Assembly: GCF_000383955.1 (NCBI RefSeq)
Contig: NZ_KB913013.1
Span: 3,677,694 to 3,741,693, forward strand
Length of the DNA: 64,000 nucleotides
Source: Rudanella lutea DSM 19387
GTDB taxonomy: Bacteria; Bacteroidota; Bacteroidia; Cytophagales; Spirosomataceae
Direction: 5' to 3'
This document shows, in pieces, positions 1 through 10,500 of the stretch. A program made the position numbers and the translations under genes. The notes below the pieces were generated by a model. That model was not told the origin of the DNA. It did not search any database and saw nothing but the letters and a program-made list of their open reading frames with translations. Positions within the stretch are counted from its first letter, which is position 1. Each line of letters begins with the position of its first letter.

Positions 1-346
1 ACACCTGAATTCGGTAGCCCGATGCGTAACGCAACGACCGGTTTTTATCCGCAATCGATGTTAGTTGTTCGTCTACTTTACGATTAATGTGTAAAGCTTC
101 CGCCGATCCGACAGTAGTAATTTTCCGGGATTCGGTTGATGCCGAACTGGTACTGGTAGCCGAACCGGTTTTGGTGGTCGCCCCCGGCCGGGTGCCCATG
201 TTGCTGTACACGGGTCGGGCCTCCGATAAATCTTCGTTGTAGGCGTTATAATCGCCGGTACGGTTCGAAGAGGGCAGCGTTTTGGGAGCACAGGCTGTGA
301 ACAAAAACACCATTAGGCTGACCCAAAGGGCTGAAAACGATTTCAT
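1..346 (-). CDS. SPOR-type lipoprotein, N-terminal part (3' end lies outside the window)
   Basis: The reading frame starts at ATG 346 and runs off the left edge. The first 19 residues are a hydrophobic lipoprotein signal ending in the lipobox-like LFTAC, so the mature protein would be lipid-anchored at Cys19. A Ser/Thr/Gly-rich linker follows (about residues 45-75). The last visible residues, GYRIQV, look like the first strand of a SPOR domain, the peptidoglycan-binding fold. The SPOR call rests on this short stretch only. The gene is divergent from murB. Confidence 0.55.
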   Translation of the reverse strand, partial: MKSFSALWVSLMVFLFTACAPKTLPSSNRTGDYNAYNEDLSEARPVYSNMGTRPGATTKTGSATSTSSASTESRKITTVGSAEALHINRKVDEQLTSIADKNRSLRYASGYRIQV

Positions 347-446
347 GTGTGTGTTTTAAGCTGATTGCAAACTTACAGAATATTTTGATGGTCAGGATTG
401 TCAGCTTCCGAAACCGCCCAAACGGTCGGGCCATCGCCTTTTTCGT

Positions 447-454
447 TACTTTTG
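447..454 (+). promoter_or_regulatory. Bacteroidota -7 box for murB
   Basis: TACTTTTG matches the TAnnTTTG consensus and lies 26 bases before the murB ATG. No clear TTG -33 box is seen upstream. Confidence 0.55.
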
Positions 455-480
455 CGACCTATCGTATCGACTGATTGCGT

Positions 481-1509
481 ATGCTGAACGTTCAAAGTAA
501 CGTTTCTCTGAAACCCTACAATACATTTGGTATTCATGCCAATGCCCGCTACTGGGCCGAAATTCAGGACCCGGCTGATTTGCAAACGCTGCTGCACCTG
601 AACGAGTACGTTGCCGTGCCGAAGCTGATTCTGGGCGGAGGGAGTAACCTGCTGCTGACGGGCGACGTTGAGGGTATGGTCATCCGGATGAATATTCAGG
701 GAATTGAACTGGTGCGTCAGGATGAACGCCATTACTGGGTGAAAGCCGGGGCGGGGGTCAACTGGCACGAGTTTGTGATGTACTGCGTGAAGCGCGGGTA
801 TGCGGGGCTCGAAAATCTGTCGTTGATTCCGGGCACGGTGGGGGCCGCCCCCATGCAAAATATTGGGGCCTATGGTGTCGAGATTGAGCAGGTATTTGAG
901 TCGTTGGAAGCGCTGAACCGGCAAACGGGTGAGATTCGCACGTTTACCCACGCCGAGTGTCAGTTCGGATACCGCGAGAGCGTGTTCAAGCACGAGCTGA
1001 GAGATCAATACATTATCACGAGCGTGACGTTTCAACTCGATAAAACGCCCACGTTTCATACCACGTACGGGGCCATTGCCGAAACCCTGGCCGAGATGGG
1101 CGTTACCGACGAGACGCTGTCGATCAAGGCTGTTTCCGATGCCGTGATTCGTATTCGGCGAAGTAAGCTACCTGACCCGGCCGAGATCGGCAATGCTGGC
1201 AGCTTCTTCAAAAATCCTGAAATTCCGAAAGAACAGTTTGAGGCACTGCGCCAGGAGTGGCCGGATATGCCGGGCTACCCTCTGGCCGATACCGACCGGG
1301 TAAAGGTGCCGGCTGGCTGGCTAATTGAACGCTGTGGCTGGAAGGGCTACCGAACCGGCGATGCGGGCGTACACGCACGACAGGCGCTGGTGCTGGTCAA
1401 CTACGGAAAAGCCACCGGCCACGAAATTCTGGCTCTGGCGCATGAAGTACAGCGCTCTGTGGGCGAAAAATTCGGTATCTCGATCAACCCAGAGGTCAAT
1501 CTGTTCTAA
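481..1509 (+). CDS. murB: UDP-N-acetylenolpyruvoylglucosamine reductase MurB
   Basis: Cytoplasmic FAD enzyme that reduces UDP-GlcNAc-enolpyruvate to UDP-MurNAc, the second step of peptidoglycan precursor synthesis. At 342 residues it has the length of class I MurB. FAD-binding motifs GGGSNLLL and LIPGTVGAAPMQNIGAYG are present. The catalytic serine sits in NAGSFFKNP and the glutamate in the C-terminal NPEVNLF. I chose ATG 481; an in-frame TTG at 475 would add only two residues. A -7 box lies at 447-454. The gene is single and ends at a strong hairpin shared with the convergent peptidase gene. Confidence 0.95.
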   Translation: MLNVQSNVSLKPYNTFGIHANARYWAEIQDPADLQTLLHLNEYVAVPKLILGGGSNLLLTGDVEGMVIRMNIQGIELVRQDERHYWVKAGAGVNWHEFVMYCVKRGYAGLENLSLIPGTVGAAPMQNIGAYGVEIEQVFESLEALNRQTGEIRTFTHAECQFGYRESVFKHELRDQYIITSVTFQLDKTPTFHTTYGAIAETLAEMGVTDETLSIKAVSDAVIRIRRSKLPDPAEIGNAGSFFKNPEIPKEQFEALRQEWPDMPGYPLADTDRVKVPAGWLIERCGWKGYRTGDAGVHARQALVLVNYGKATGHEILALAHEVQRSVGEKFGISINPEVNLF

Positions 1510-1564
1510 CCAGAGACCTCTGGCAAACCTTGTCAACCTGGGCCGAATGAGGTGCCAGATACCC

Positions 1565-1600
1565 AAAAAGGGGCTGCCGAAATACCGGCAACCCCTTTTT
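1565..1600. terminator. Bidirectional intrinsic terminator between murB and the M28 peptidase
   Basis: The stem AAAAAGGGG(c)TGCCG / CGGCA(a)CCCCTTTTT has A and T tracts on both sides, so it can stop transcription from either direction between two convergent genes. Confidence 0.85.
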
Positions 1601-1621
1601 CTTCTTTCTACAATCGACCGT

Positions 1622-3187
1622 CTACCGCGCCGACTGCATAGCCGGGGTCTTGACGGGCAGACGGGCGTCGCGCATGGCGGTATTGTACACAAAAGCGGCT
1701 ACCACCGTGGCGGCCTGTTTCAGGTCGTCGGGCTGGAGGTGGTCGTATGTATCCATGTTGGTGTGGTGCGTGCGCGTGTCGTACTCAATCCGATCCTGAA
1801 TAAAGCCGAATCCGTTCAGGCCCGCCCGGTCGAACGAGACGTGATCGGTTCCGCCACTGCTGCGGGGGGCAACGGTGGTTGCACCGAGGTCATGAAAGGG
1901 TTTGAGCCACTCGGCGAAAATAGGTCCGGCCGCTTCGTTTCCCTGTAAATAGATGCCGCGAATTTTGCCCGTTCCGTTGTCCACATTGTAGTATGCCACC
2001 AGGTTTTCGCCCTCGCGGGTGAGTTTGTTTGTTCCAGCGCTGACCAGTTTGTTGGTAACGTAATTTTTGGAGCCGTGTAACCCCTGTTCTTCGCCACTCC
2101 AGAGGGCAATCCGAATAGTCCGGCGGGGTTCCAGCCCGGCGCTATTCAGAATCCGAACGGCTTCCATCATCACGGCACTGCCAGCCGCATTGTCGGTAGC
2201 GCCGGTAGCAGCATGCCAGGAGTCGAGGTGCGCGCCCAACATGACAACTTCTTCTTTCAGTTTGGGGTCGGTGCCGGGGATTTCGGCCAGTACGTTATAG
2301 CCCTTGATATCGTCGGTGTAAAACTTTGTTTTTACGTCGAGTTCAAGTTTAACCGGTACGTTGGCTTTCATAAGTCGGCACAGCATCAGGTAATCTTCCA
2401 CCGAAATAGAGAGGTCAGCGAGGTCGTCGGGGGTAGAGCCGAGGGCCGCGTTGGCGTAGTCGCCACTCACAAACAGGGTTCCGTCTTTGCTGGTTTGGGT
2501 CGTGTTCAGAATGCCAACGGCTCCTTCCTGCTTGGCCAGTTTGCGCATTTTCTGGTTAAACGCGTTGCGGGTACGCATGCTCTGAATGAGGCTGCGGTAC
2601 GACGAGTCCTGCCCCGAACGCTGGCGGGCCGGGCTGCTTTCGGCGGCCATTTTGGCCAGTGCTTCATCGGTGAATCGGTCGGCGTCGGGCCGGAACGACG
2701 GCGTTACTTTGTACGATTGGTCAATCAGAATAACCTTATTGCGGAGCTTGTTGCGGTAACTCTCCAGGGCAGTCGTGTCTGAATCGCTGATAAACAGAAT
2801 TTCGGCATTCTGTAGCTTGGTTGTGCTACCGCTCCAGGCGCGAGGTACGGCAATAATCGACTTGTAGTAGGGAGCGGTCATGGCCAGGTAGCAGCGTTCT
2901 ACTCCCCAACCTTTGCCCCAGTCGCCCCAGGGTTCGAGTCGGGCATTTTTGAGGCCCCAGCCGGTCAGCTTGTCTTTGGTCCAGTTGGCGGCTTTCATGA
3001 AGCCGGGACCTTGTAAGCGGGGGCCGTTGACGTCGGTCAGGTAAAAGGCCGTTTCCATCACCTGCGAACGCTGCAATCCTTCTTCCCGGATTTTCTGCAT
3101 CGCGGCCTGATCAATTTTTTCGGTTTGTGCGTGTCCTGACAAAGACGTGGCCACGGCCAATCCGGCGAGCCAAAGGTTGTTTTTCAT
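1622..3187 (-). CDS. Secreted M28 family zinc peptidase (carboxypeptidase Q-like)
   Basis: 521 residues with a signal peptide cut near the SGHAQ motif (about residue 21). The peptidase domain carries the M28 metal ligands: H320 and D322 in GAHLDSW, D332 in GATDNAAG, the glutamate pair in WSGEEQG (366-367), D403 in YNVDNGTG and H475 in THHTNMD. The segment between about residues 120 and 290 fits the PA-domain insertion found in plasma glutamate carboxypeptidase relatives. It is probably a periplasmic or secreted aminopeptidase or dipeptidase acting on peptides; the exact substrate cannot be read from the sequence. The gene is single, with a weak -7 box (TTATTTTG, minus strand, 3217-3224). Confidence 0.88.
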   Translation of the reverse strand: MKNNLWLAGLAVATSLSGHAQTEKIDQAAMQKIREEGLQRSQVMETAFYLTDVNGPRLQGPGFMKAANWTKDKLTGWGLKNARLEPWGDWGKGWGVERCYLAMTAPYYKSIIAVPRAWSGSTTKLQNAEILFISDSDTTALESYRNKLRNKVILIDQSYKVTPSFRPDADRFTDEALAKMAAESSPARQRSGQDSSYRSLIQSMRTRNAFNQKMRKLAKQEGAVGILNTTQTSKDGTLFVSGDYANAALGSTPDDLADLSISVEDYLMLCRLMKANVPVKLELDVKTKFYTDDIKGYNVLAEIPGTDPKLKEEVVMLGAHLDSWHAATGATDNAAGSAVMMEAVRILNSAGLEPRRTIRIALWSGEEQGLHGSKNYVTNKLVSAGTNKLTREGENLVAYYNVDNGTGKIRGIYLQGNEAAGPIFAEWLKPFHDLGATTVAPRSSGGTDHVSFDRAGLNGFGFIQDRIEYDTRTHHTNMDTYDHLQPDDLKQAATVVAAFVYNTAMRDARLPVKTPAMQSAR

Positions 3188-3372
3188 GCGGTCGACCTAT
3201 TTAGGGGGTTTGTGCACAAAATAAGCATTAACTCTATCCGAAATGCTTCTTTATCGACTATAGCGCTGAATCTGGATTCTTTGCCGGTCTGGTATGCAAG
3301 CCTTTATCTTGATTCACAGCCGAAAATTTTCCAGATTCAAACTTCCTACAAACCCTTGATCTGTCGTACTCT

Positions 3373-4572
3373 ATGATTGCACAAGCTGCTCCCGCTGTCA
3401 GGCAAACCGAACGCTTCCTCTCGCTGGATGTATTTCGGGGTGTGGTGATGGTGTTTCTGATGACCGAGGCTACCCTCGAACTGCCTAAGCTGGCCGAATT
3501 TTACCCCGATAGTGCGTTCTGGCAATTTATTGGCTACCAGACCTCGCACGAACTCTGGATCGGCTGCCGGGCCTGGGACCTCATTCAGCCTTCGTTTATG
3601 TTTATGGTGGGGGTAGCGGTTCCGTTTTCGATTGCCTCCCGGCTGGCTAAAGGTGCCCCAATGCGTGAGCTGTGGGCGCATACCTGGCGACGTACCGCCA
3701 TCCTGATTCTGCTCGGGATTTTTCTGCGGTCGATGGGCCGTGATCTGACGTACTTCACCTTCGAGGATGTCATTACCCAGATTGGACTCGGATACCCGCT
3801 GCTGTTCTGGCTCGCGTTTCAGTCGGAGCGGGTGCAGTGGGCCGCGCTGGCCGTGATTCTGGTCGGTTATTGGGCCTTGTTTGCTTTCTATCCGTTGGCC
3901 AACGCCGAGTTACTGACGGAATACGGCGTGGTAGAGGGCAGCAAGTACGAGCCGCTGACGGGTTTTATGGCGCACTGGAATATCCACGTGAACCCGGCCA
4001 ACTATTTCGATCAGTGGTTTCTGAACCTCTTTCCACGCGCCAAACCATTTATTATCAACCGGGGTGGCTACCAAACCCTGAGCTTTATTCCGTCGTTGGG
4101 TACCATGCTGATGGGCCTGCGGGCTGGGCAACTGCTTCAGAGTAACCGCGACTTAGGTACCAAAATTCGGACGTTGCTGATCTGGGGCATTGGTGCCGTG
4201 GTGCTGGGGCTGGTGTTGCACTACGCATCGGTTTGCCCGATTGTTAAGCGCATCTGGACACCCACCTGGACCTTGTTTAGTGGGGGGCTGGTGTTACTCA
4301 TGCTGGCCTTTTTTGTGTGGCTGATCGAAAGTCGGCAGTGGAAAAAGGGCAACTTCTGGTTTGTGGTGGTAGGGGCCAATTCTATGGCGGCTTACCTGAC
4401 ACACTGGACAATTCACGGCTGGATGGTCGATAATGTCCGGACGCACGTCGGACCGGTCATTGGGGGCCTTTCGGCGGGTGTACAACATGCCATTATTGGC
4501 GGCCTGGCTTTCTGGGCGGCCTGGTATCTGATGGTGTGGCTCTACCGGCGTAAGCTCTTCGTCCGAATCTAA
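3373..4572 (+). CDS. Membrane acyltransferase of the heparan-glucosaminide N-acetyltransferase (NagX/DUF5009) type
   Basis: 399 residues, mostly membrane helices (about ten hydrophobic segments). The N-terminal signature RFLSLDVFRGVVM, and later PSFMFMVGVAVPFS, are typical of the DUF5009/HGSNAT-like group that acetylates amino sugars across a membrane. The arginine-aspartate pair in the first helix is conserved in the family. A role in moving or acetylating amino sugars during glycan use is inferred from the family, since no sugar genes lie next to it. It is transcribed alone and ends at a hairpin with a T tract. Confidence 0.8.
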   Translation: MIAQAAPAVRQTERFLSLDVFRGVVMVFLMTEATLELPKLAEFYPDSAFWQFIGYQTSHELWIGCRAWDLIQPSFMFMVGVAVPFSIASRLAKGAPMRELWAHTWRRTAILILLGIFLRSMGRDLTYFTFEDVITQIGLGYPLLFWLAFQSERVQWAALAVILVGYWALFAFYPLANAELLTEYGVVEGSKYEPLTGFMAHWNIHVNPANYFDQWFLNLFPRAKPFIINRGGYQTLSFIPSLGTMLMGLRAGQLLQSNRDLGTKIRTLLIWGIGAVVLGLVLHYASVCPIVKRIWTPTWTLFSGGLVLLMLAFFVWLIESRQWKKGNFWFVVVGANSMAAYLTHWTIHGWMVDNVRTHVGPVIGGLSAGVQHAIIGGLAFWAAWYLMVWLYRRKLFVRI

Positions 4573-4595
4573 CCTGATGGTAATGGATAATGAAG

Positions 4596-4639
4596 AATGG
4601 ATAATGAACAATGAGCGACACCATTATTCATTATCCATT
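4596..4639. repeat. A/T-rich inverted repeat (ATAATGAA-type spacer)
   Basis: Two 17-base arms (4596-4612 and 4623-4639) with one mismatch, built from repeats of ATGGATAATGAA. Similar phrases recur in other spacers of this window, at 14476-14573 and 16240-16280. Confidence 0.75.
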
Positions 4640-4661
4640 CATTTCTATACAGTTTCGTACG

Positions 4662-4687
4662 GTCAGGCCCCGGCTTGACTGTTTTTT
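4662..4687 (+). terminator. Intrinsic terminator after the acyltransferase gene
   Basis: A seven-pair stem (GTCAGGC / GGCTTGAC with one G-T pair) is followed by a run of T at 4682-4687. Confidence 0.65.
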
Positions 4688-4692
4688 ATTTC

Positions 4693-7566
4693 TCAACGCT
4701 TCACAAACCGGGTAGCGCGCACTCGGGGGCCGTCGATGACCTGAATCATGTAATGTCCCGGCGGAAAGCTCCGCACCGGAATCGTGGCTTCGTAAAGCCC
4801 ATCGCGGAAAGTGAGCGGTGTTTCGGTCATCAACAAAAGGCCATTTAGACTGTACACCAACGCGATGGGGTGCTCCGACGTTTTACGGTTGTACTGCACC
4901 GTGACCTGCTCCGACGCGGGGTTGGGCATCACCAGCAACATACTGTCGGCGGGGACCGTACTAAACAGGGAGTCGGCTTGTGCCAATGACGACCGCACCG
5001 TGCGCGGATTGAGCAGGGCCGTACAACTTTGCTGGCTGATGCGCAGGCGGTACAGCCCCGGTTGATTAACCAGCCACGACGCGCCGATGGCCTGTGCAAT
5101 GGGCGCATCGTCGCGAAACCATTGGTATGTATAGTCTGAATTGGCCGGTACCTGTAGCCGTACCGACGATCCCCTGGGCAGAACAATGTCGCTATCGGTG
5201 GGCAGAATCTCGGTCAGTGGCTTCGTGGCTGATTCAACAACCGTGGTCGGGCTTTGTACCGAGCAGCCGTTCTGGCTCATTTTTACAGCATAACTCCCCG
5301 GCACACTTGCCTGGTAGCGCATTGCTGTGCCCCGGCTAATCACCTGGCCATCGCGGAACCACTCGTAGGTGGCGCCCGGCTCACCCGTGGCCATCAGCTG
5401 AACACTCGGTCGGGCTGAGCAAAGGAGTTGGCTGACAGTCGGTGTCAGTAAGGTGCGGTCGGCCAATGCCTGTACCAGAATAGGTCGGCTGGTACCGCTG
5501 CACCCGTTGCGGTCGGTAACCCGAACGGCATATGAGCCGGGGTTGGCTACCACATACGATGCACTGTTGGCGTCGGCAACCGGAATGCCGTTGCGGAGCC
5601 ATTCGTAGCGGACGGCCGTAGCGAGTGTTTTCGAGTTGACAAACTGAGCCTGCCCTGCCGAAAGTAGCAACGGTCGGCCGGGGCAAAGGGTCGTATCGGC
5701 GTTGGGTGACAGCGACACCTGAAGCGGGCATTCGATTCGGCGGAGGCCGCTCACGACCACCGAAAACGGTTGCGCCCCGTACCGCAGATCGCCTTTGTGA
5801 CTTACCCGAATGGTGTACGTACGGCCCGGCACAGGGTCCTGAATCACCACCTGTTCCACATTATCCCGAATGTTATCGCCCGGTATGGCCACCTGCTCGG
5901 GGCGGTTCGGGTTGAGGGTCCAGGGGTTGGCGGTGAGGCCTTTGTCGTCGGTAACCCGTACATCCAGGTCGTTAATCAGCTTGGGTACCCGGCTGTTTAC
6001 GTAGCGCGGATTCAACGCGGTAGGGGTGCTTTCGGGGTCGGTCCAGGCAATGGTTACCACCAGCGGTTCGTTGCCCTGAGCCACTACCGACTGCAGATAA
6101 GTGGTTCCTTGCCGGAGCGAGGCCTCCTGCAGTTGATGCGCGCCAGTATGGTTCAGAATGACCTGAGCGGCTTCGTAGGCGTTGAGTAATCCCCAGCCCT
6201 GTCGGTAGTCGGGTGGGGGCAGGGCTGTTTGTCCGGCGGGCCTTGGGCGGGTAGCTGTGTGTAGGGCGAGGGCGCGCAGCGTAGCCGACCGCATAAATTG
6301 ACCCGGCTTCAGTTGGGCGTACAGTTCCTGCAATAGCAACAGAGCCCCTGTTACAGTGGCCGATGCCATAGAAGTCCCCAGCAGGCTCCCGTAACTGGCG
6401 GTGCCCGACGACAGCGTAGACAGGATGGGTGTACCAACACCAAGCAAATCGGGCTTGATGCGGCCATCGTCGGTAGGGCCCCAGCCGCTGTACGATGAGA
6501 CCGTGATGCGGCTCAGGTCGGTGCTTACATCGGCGGCACCTACCGTCAGAACGTTTTTCGCGGTGGCTTCGGCCGCAATTACATCGTAGCCATCGTTGCG
6601 TAGGCGAGGCAGTGTACTTTTTTCGTCAGTATTACGCAGAAAATAGGCTGTATTGGCCGGGGGACCGGTTTCGGCCCGTTTGTTATCGGCCGACCGTACC
6701 ACCAGATAGTAAGGATTGCTGTAGGCAATCCGGTCAATGTCGGCCGCTTTGGCATTGTAAAAGCCAAACAGATACTCCTCGGTCGCGCTCATGGCCGTAT
6801 TGCCCCACCATTCCCACTTCCCGTTAGCGTCGTTGCCGGGGCGGTCGGGGTTATACACCCAGCCGACTACGGGACCGTACGCGTGGTTGGAGAGCAACAG
6901 GTCTTTGGCAGCCGAGGCCATTTCGGTGATATCGTCGTCGTAATCCCAGATCTTGAGCGTAGCACCAAAGGCCATGCCTTTTGCGGCCGGGTTAATGCCC
7001 TGGGCAATAAGGGTGCCTGCCAGATGGGTGGTATGGTCGCTTAGTTCGCCCTGTTGATTCATGTACTGAACCCGGGCGTTGTTTCCGCCAAATTCGCGGT
7101 GCTGGGCGAGGGCCCGACCGCCATCCCACATGCCGAGCCGCCCGGCCAACAGCGGGCTACTTCCCGATAAGGCGAGCCCGGCAGTTCCTTTACTGTAAAG
7201 GGCTGCCGTTTGGGTGAGCAGGCTGGCGTGGGTATTGTGGGTTCGGTAGTAGATCGGATGCCCCAGAGAGTCAACGTCCTGTAGGCTAAACCGCTGTCCG
7301 TTGGAATAATTTTTGTGGATAGGCCACCCCAACTGCTGGGCCAGCTGATGGGCTCGTTTGGTACGTTGGGCGTACCGCTCCGATAGCTCTTTGACGAGCA
7401 CCTCCCCAGTGGGTAGGTTAGGTGCTTGAGCCTGCCCCCATAGGCTCAGTAATACCAACCAACCAGTAGCTAACCAGCACACAATCAGTTGGTATGTGTG
7501 CTGGTTAGCCACTGGAAGCCGGTATGTTGAGCGACGTAGTTTTGTGTCAGATGGGTTGGGGCTCAC
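4693..7566 (-). CDS. T9SS-secreted subtilisin-like S8 peptidase, shorter tandem copy
   Basis: 957 residues. A hydrophobic export signal lies at about 25-46. The S8 catalytic domain has Asp148 (MWDGG), His178 (DHTTHLAGT), oxyanion Asn295 and Ser399 (LGTSMASA). The usual proline after SMA is replaced by alanine. Three Ig/PKD-like repeats with the pattern YEWLRNG or YEWFRDG follow, and then a T9SS sorting domain with PNPASEQVTV. The start is GTG at 7566, which overlaps the stop of the upstream subtilase by four bases (GTGA). The two genes are therefore one transcript and probably translationally coupled. The product should be an extracellular protease; its targets are unknown. Confidence 0.88.
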   Translation of the reverse strand: MSPNPSDTKLRRSTYRLPVANQHTYQLIVCWLATGWLVLLSLWGQAQAPNLPTGEVLVKELSERYAQRTKRAHQLAQQLGWPIHKNYSNGQRFSLQDVDSLGHPIYYRTHNTHASLLTQTAALYSKGTAGLALSGSSPLLAGRLGMWDGGRALAQHREFGGNNARVQYMNQQGELSDHTTHLAGTLIAQGINPAAKGMAFGATLKIWDYDDDITEMASAAKDLLLSNHAYGPVVGWVYNPDRPGNDANGKWEWWGNTAMSATEEYLFGFYNAKAADIDRIAYSNPYYLVVRSADNKRAETGPPANTAYFLRNTDEKSTLPRLRNDGYDVIAAEATAKNVLTVGAADVSTDLSRITVSSYSGWGPTDDGRIKPDLLGVGTPILSTLSSGTASYGSLLGTSMASATVTGALLLLQELYAQLKPGQFMRSATLRALALHTATRPRPAGQTALPPPDYRQGWGLLNAYEAAQVILNHTGAHQLQEASLRQGTTYLQSVVAQGNEPLVVTIAWTDPESTPTALNPRYVNSRVPKLINDLDVRVTDDKGLTANPWTLNPNRPEQVAIPGDNIRDNVEQVVIQDPVPGRTYTIRVSHKGDLRYGAQPFSVVVSGLRRIECPLQVSLSPNADTTLCPGRPLLLSAGQAQFVNSKTLATAVRYEWLRNGIPVADANSASYVVANPGSYAVRVTDRNGCSGTSRPILVQALADRTLLTPTVSQLLCSARPSVQLMATGEPGATYEWFRDGQVISRGTAMRYQASVPGSYAVKMSQNGCSVQSPTTVVESATKPLTEILPTDSDIVLPRGSSVRLQVPANSDYTYQWFRDDAPIAQAIGASWLVNQPGLYRLRISQQSCTALLNPRTVRSSLAQADSLFSTVPADSMLLVMPNPASEQVTVQYNRKTSEHPIALVYSLNGLLLMTETPLTFRDGLYEATIPVRSFPPGHYMIQVIDGPRVRATRFVKR

Positions 7567-10500
7567 AGTTTAGTGATACGGACAACGGCTGTTTTGCCGC
7601 CGTCGCTACCCAATATCACCACAAAAAATGTACCGCCCGCCTGATTGCTTAAATCCAGATCGGCCGCAAAAAAATTGGCCTCTCGTTGCATTACTTTTTC
7701 GGTTACGGTCTGACCGGTAGCCGTTACGAGCCGGGCCGTGGGTAGCTGCTGCCGGGGCTGTAGGGGAAGCCGAACCGTGACCCGCTGCGTAGTGGGGTTA
7801 GGAAAGGCTTCGATACCTGTAGCGAGTGGGTCATCGGTGGCCAGAATCGTGACGAGTACCTCGTTAGAAACCACCTCGCCACACCCGTTTACGTTTCCCC
7901 GAACCGCGTACCGGCCCGTTTGGGTGGCCGTCAGTGATTGGCTCGTGGCTCCCGTGATGGGAATGCCGTTGAGGAGCCATTGGTTGCTGATGGTAGCGTC
8001 GGAGCGGAGCACAAGCCCATCGAGCTGAACGGTCGGTGCCTGCGATTCGCGGAGGCTTACCTGGATACTACTCGAACTGGTGGGTACGCAGTTATTGGCT
8101 ACCCGCACCGAGTAAGCTCCCTCTCCCGTGGCCCGGAATGTGGCGCTCGTGGCCCCGTTAATAGGCTGTCCGTTGAACAGCCACTGGTACGTCAGCATAT
8201 CGGTGGCAGTGGCCTGCAAGGTAACACCGGCCCCCCGGCAAATGGTAGTTGAGCCGTCGGCGGTGAGGTTCACGACCGGAAGCTGTCCTGTTGACGTGCT
8301 CACGGCTACCCGCGCTGGAGCTGGGCAGTCGAGCGAGCGAACCCGGAGGTTGTACAGATAATACCAGGCATTGGTGAGCGTATCGGTTTGGCCCGTGGAG
8401 GCATTGTCGAACAACGACCCCCGAATGCTTACGATGGGCTCGCCTGAGGCCGTGCGGATCTGGTACGGGAAGCCCGCGACGCCTACATTACTCCGAAATA
8501 TGGACACCCCACCTTCGTACCCGATCGTGATTCGGTAGTCGCCTGCCTGCGGAATCCGCAGATTGAGCGGGTACTCGGCACCGGGGTCGTTCGGGTCATC
8601 GACCAACTGACCGCTGGCGTTGAGGGCGGTCAGGCTCGAGTTGCGGGTGGCGGTCACATCGAGCGACACGGTCGATACGGCTACATCGTCGGAAAGCCGC
8701 CGAACGGTAAACGTCAGCCGACCGGGGGCCGCCGTGTAAATCCGGGCGCTTTCGAGCAGCACAGGTACGCGCGTACTGATAAGGGGTGCCGGACCAAAGT
8801 TGCCGCTATAGCTACCCCCGTTGAAAGCCGTTTTGGCAACCGGGCCAAGCAGTGCGTTCAGGCTGTTGACATCCACATAGTACACATTTTGGCGCTGGCG
8901 GGTCTGGGCAATGTTGTTTACTGCTAACAGGTTACCGCCCGTCGGGGCACTGTACCAGAATGCCGTACCTACGCTGTTGTTACGCAGGGCAACGGTGGTA
9001 TCGGTGCCGCAAACCGAAGCCGTAAACGCCGATACAGACAAGGGGGCACCGGTGGTTACGGTGCGGGTTTCGGTCACGAGGTTGTTCATCGGATTCTGAT
9101 CGACCGTGAGCGAGGTAGTGGCAGTGATCCGGTAGCTCGCCGAGTTGCCTGTGCCAGGAAAAGACCGGAACGGTACACTGAGCAGACTCTCGCGGAAACC
9201 GGACAGTACGGGTAAGGTGGCCTGTGCCCTAATGCTACTGCCGGTAGCCGGGTCGGTCACGGTAACATCGACAGGAACGTTTCGCTGGGTTTGCGACCCG
9301 AAGTTGCGCACCCGTACCGTAACTGATGGGGTACTGTTAGAAGGGCAGTAGCTGGCGTCGGGTGTTATAATGCCTGCCACGCCAACATCATTGAGCGAGC
9401 GAATAATCCGAAGCAGGTAGTCCTGCGTTTCGCCACGGCTGTAGCTGCCGCAGGGGGCAATAAAGTTGGGGAAACCGGTTTCGCTAACAACAACGCGCAC
9501 CCGTACCAGCTGATCGAGACTGACCGAAGGAGGTATCTGTAGCGTAGTGGCAAACGTACCCGTGTTGCTGAATATGTCTGATGTAGTCAGTGTATCGCCG
9601 GGGTCGGTAAACAGGCCGTTGTTATTCCAGTCGGCAAAAACCCGTACGCTTGCCCCGCGAGCTACGGCGCCATTGCAGGTCCCAGCTGTTACTGAAAACG
9701 GCAGCGTTTGCCCTACTTGAACGGGGAGGCTTGTTTGGGTAAAATCCGAATACGACACGCAGCTTCCCGATGCGGTTCGGCTGAGTGAGCCCAACTGAAT
9801 GCCCTTAATTTGAAGTCCGTCGTTAGTTGAACCCGATGCACAGTAGGCGGTTCCGCCCACGCCCGACGCCAGCAGGGCGTAATCTTGCTTACCATTGATG
9901 AGTGAGCTTTTGTGCGTAACCGTAATGGTGTACGACTGCCCCGGTACAGTGTTTTGCACCACCACCTGCTCCACATTGTCGCGGATATTGTCGCCCGTAG
10001 TGGCGGCTTGCGCCGGACTGTCTGGGTTAAGCACCCACGGCAACGAGGTTTGCCGTCCGTCGGCGGTGGTGATGCGCAGGTCGAGGTCATTCACGAGCTT
10101 GGGTGTCCGGCTGTTGACGTTAGCGGCCGTGAGGGTGGTGGCCGTCGCTTCGGGGTCGTGCCAGACGATGGTCACCGTGAGGGGCCCGCGCCCGGAGGCT
10201 ACCACCGGCAGGCTGTAGGTTTGGTTGGGCAACAGGCTTTGCTCGCTCAACAAATGGTTCTGGTCGGTATTGAGCAATACCTGCGCGGCCCGCGCCGTGT
10301 TGAGCAGTCCCCACCCAAAGCGGTAGTCGGGACCGGGGGCATCGCCCGCTTCGCTGGCCGTATGCAGCACCAGCCCTTTGAGCGTCGAGGCCCGCATGAA
10401 ATCTCCTTTGTTGCGGCTGGCGTACAATTCCTGCAACAGTAGCAGCGACCCCGTGGCATTGGGGGCCGACATGGAGGTGCCGCTCAGCACGGCATAGGCA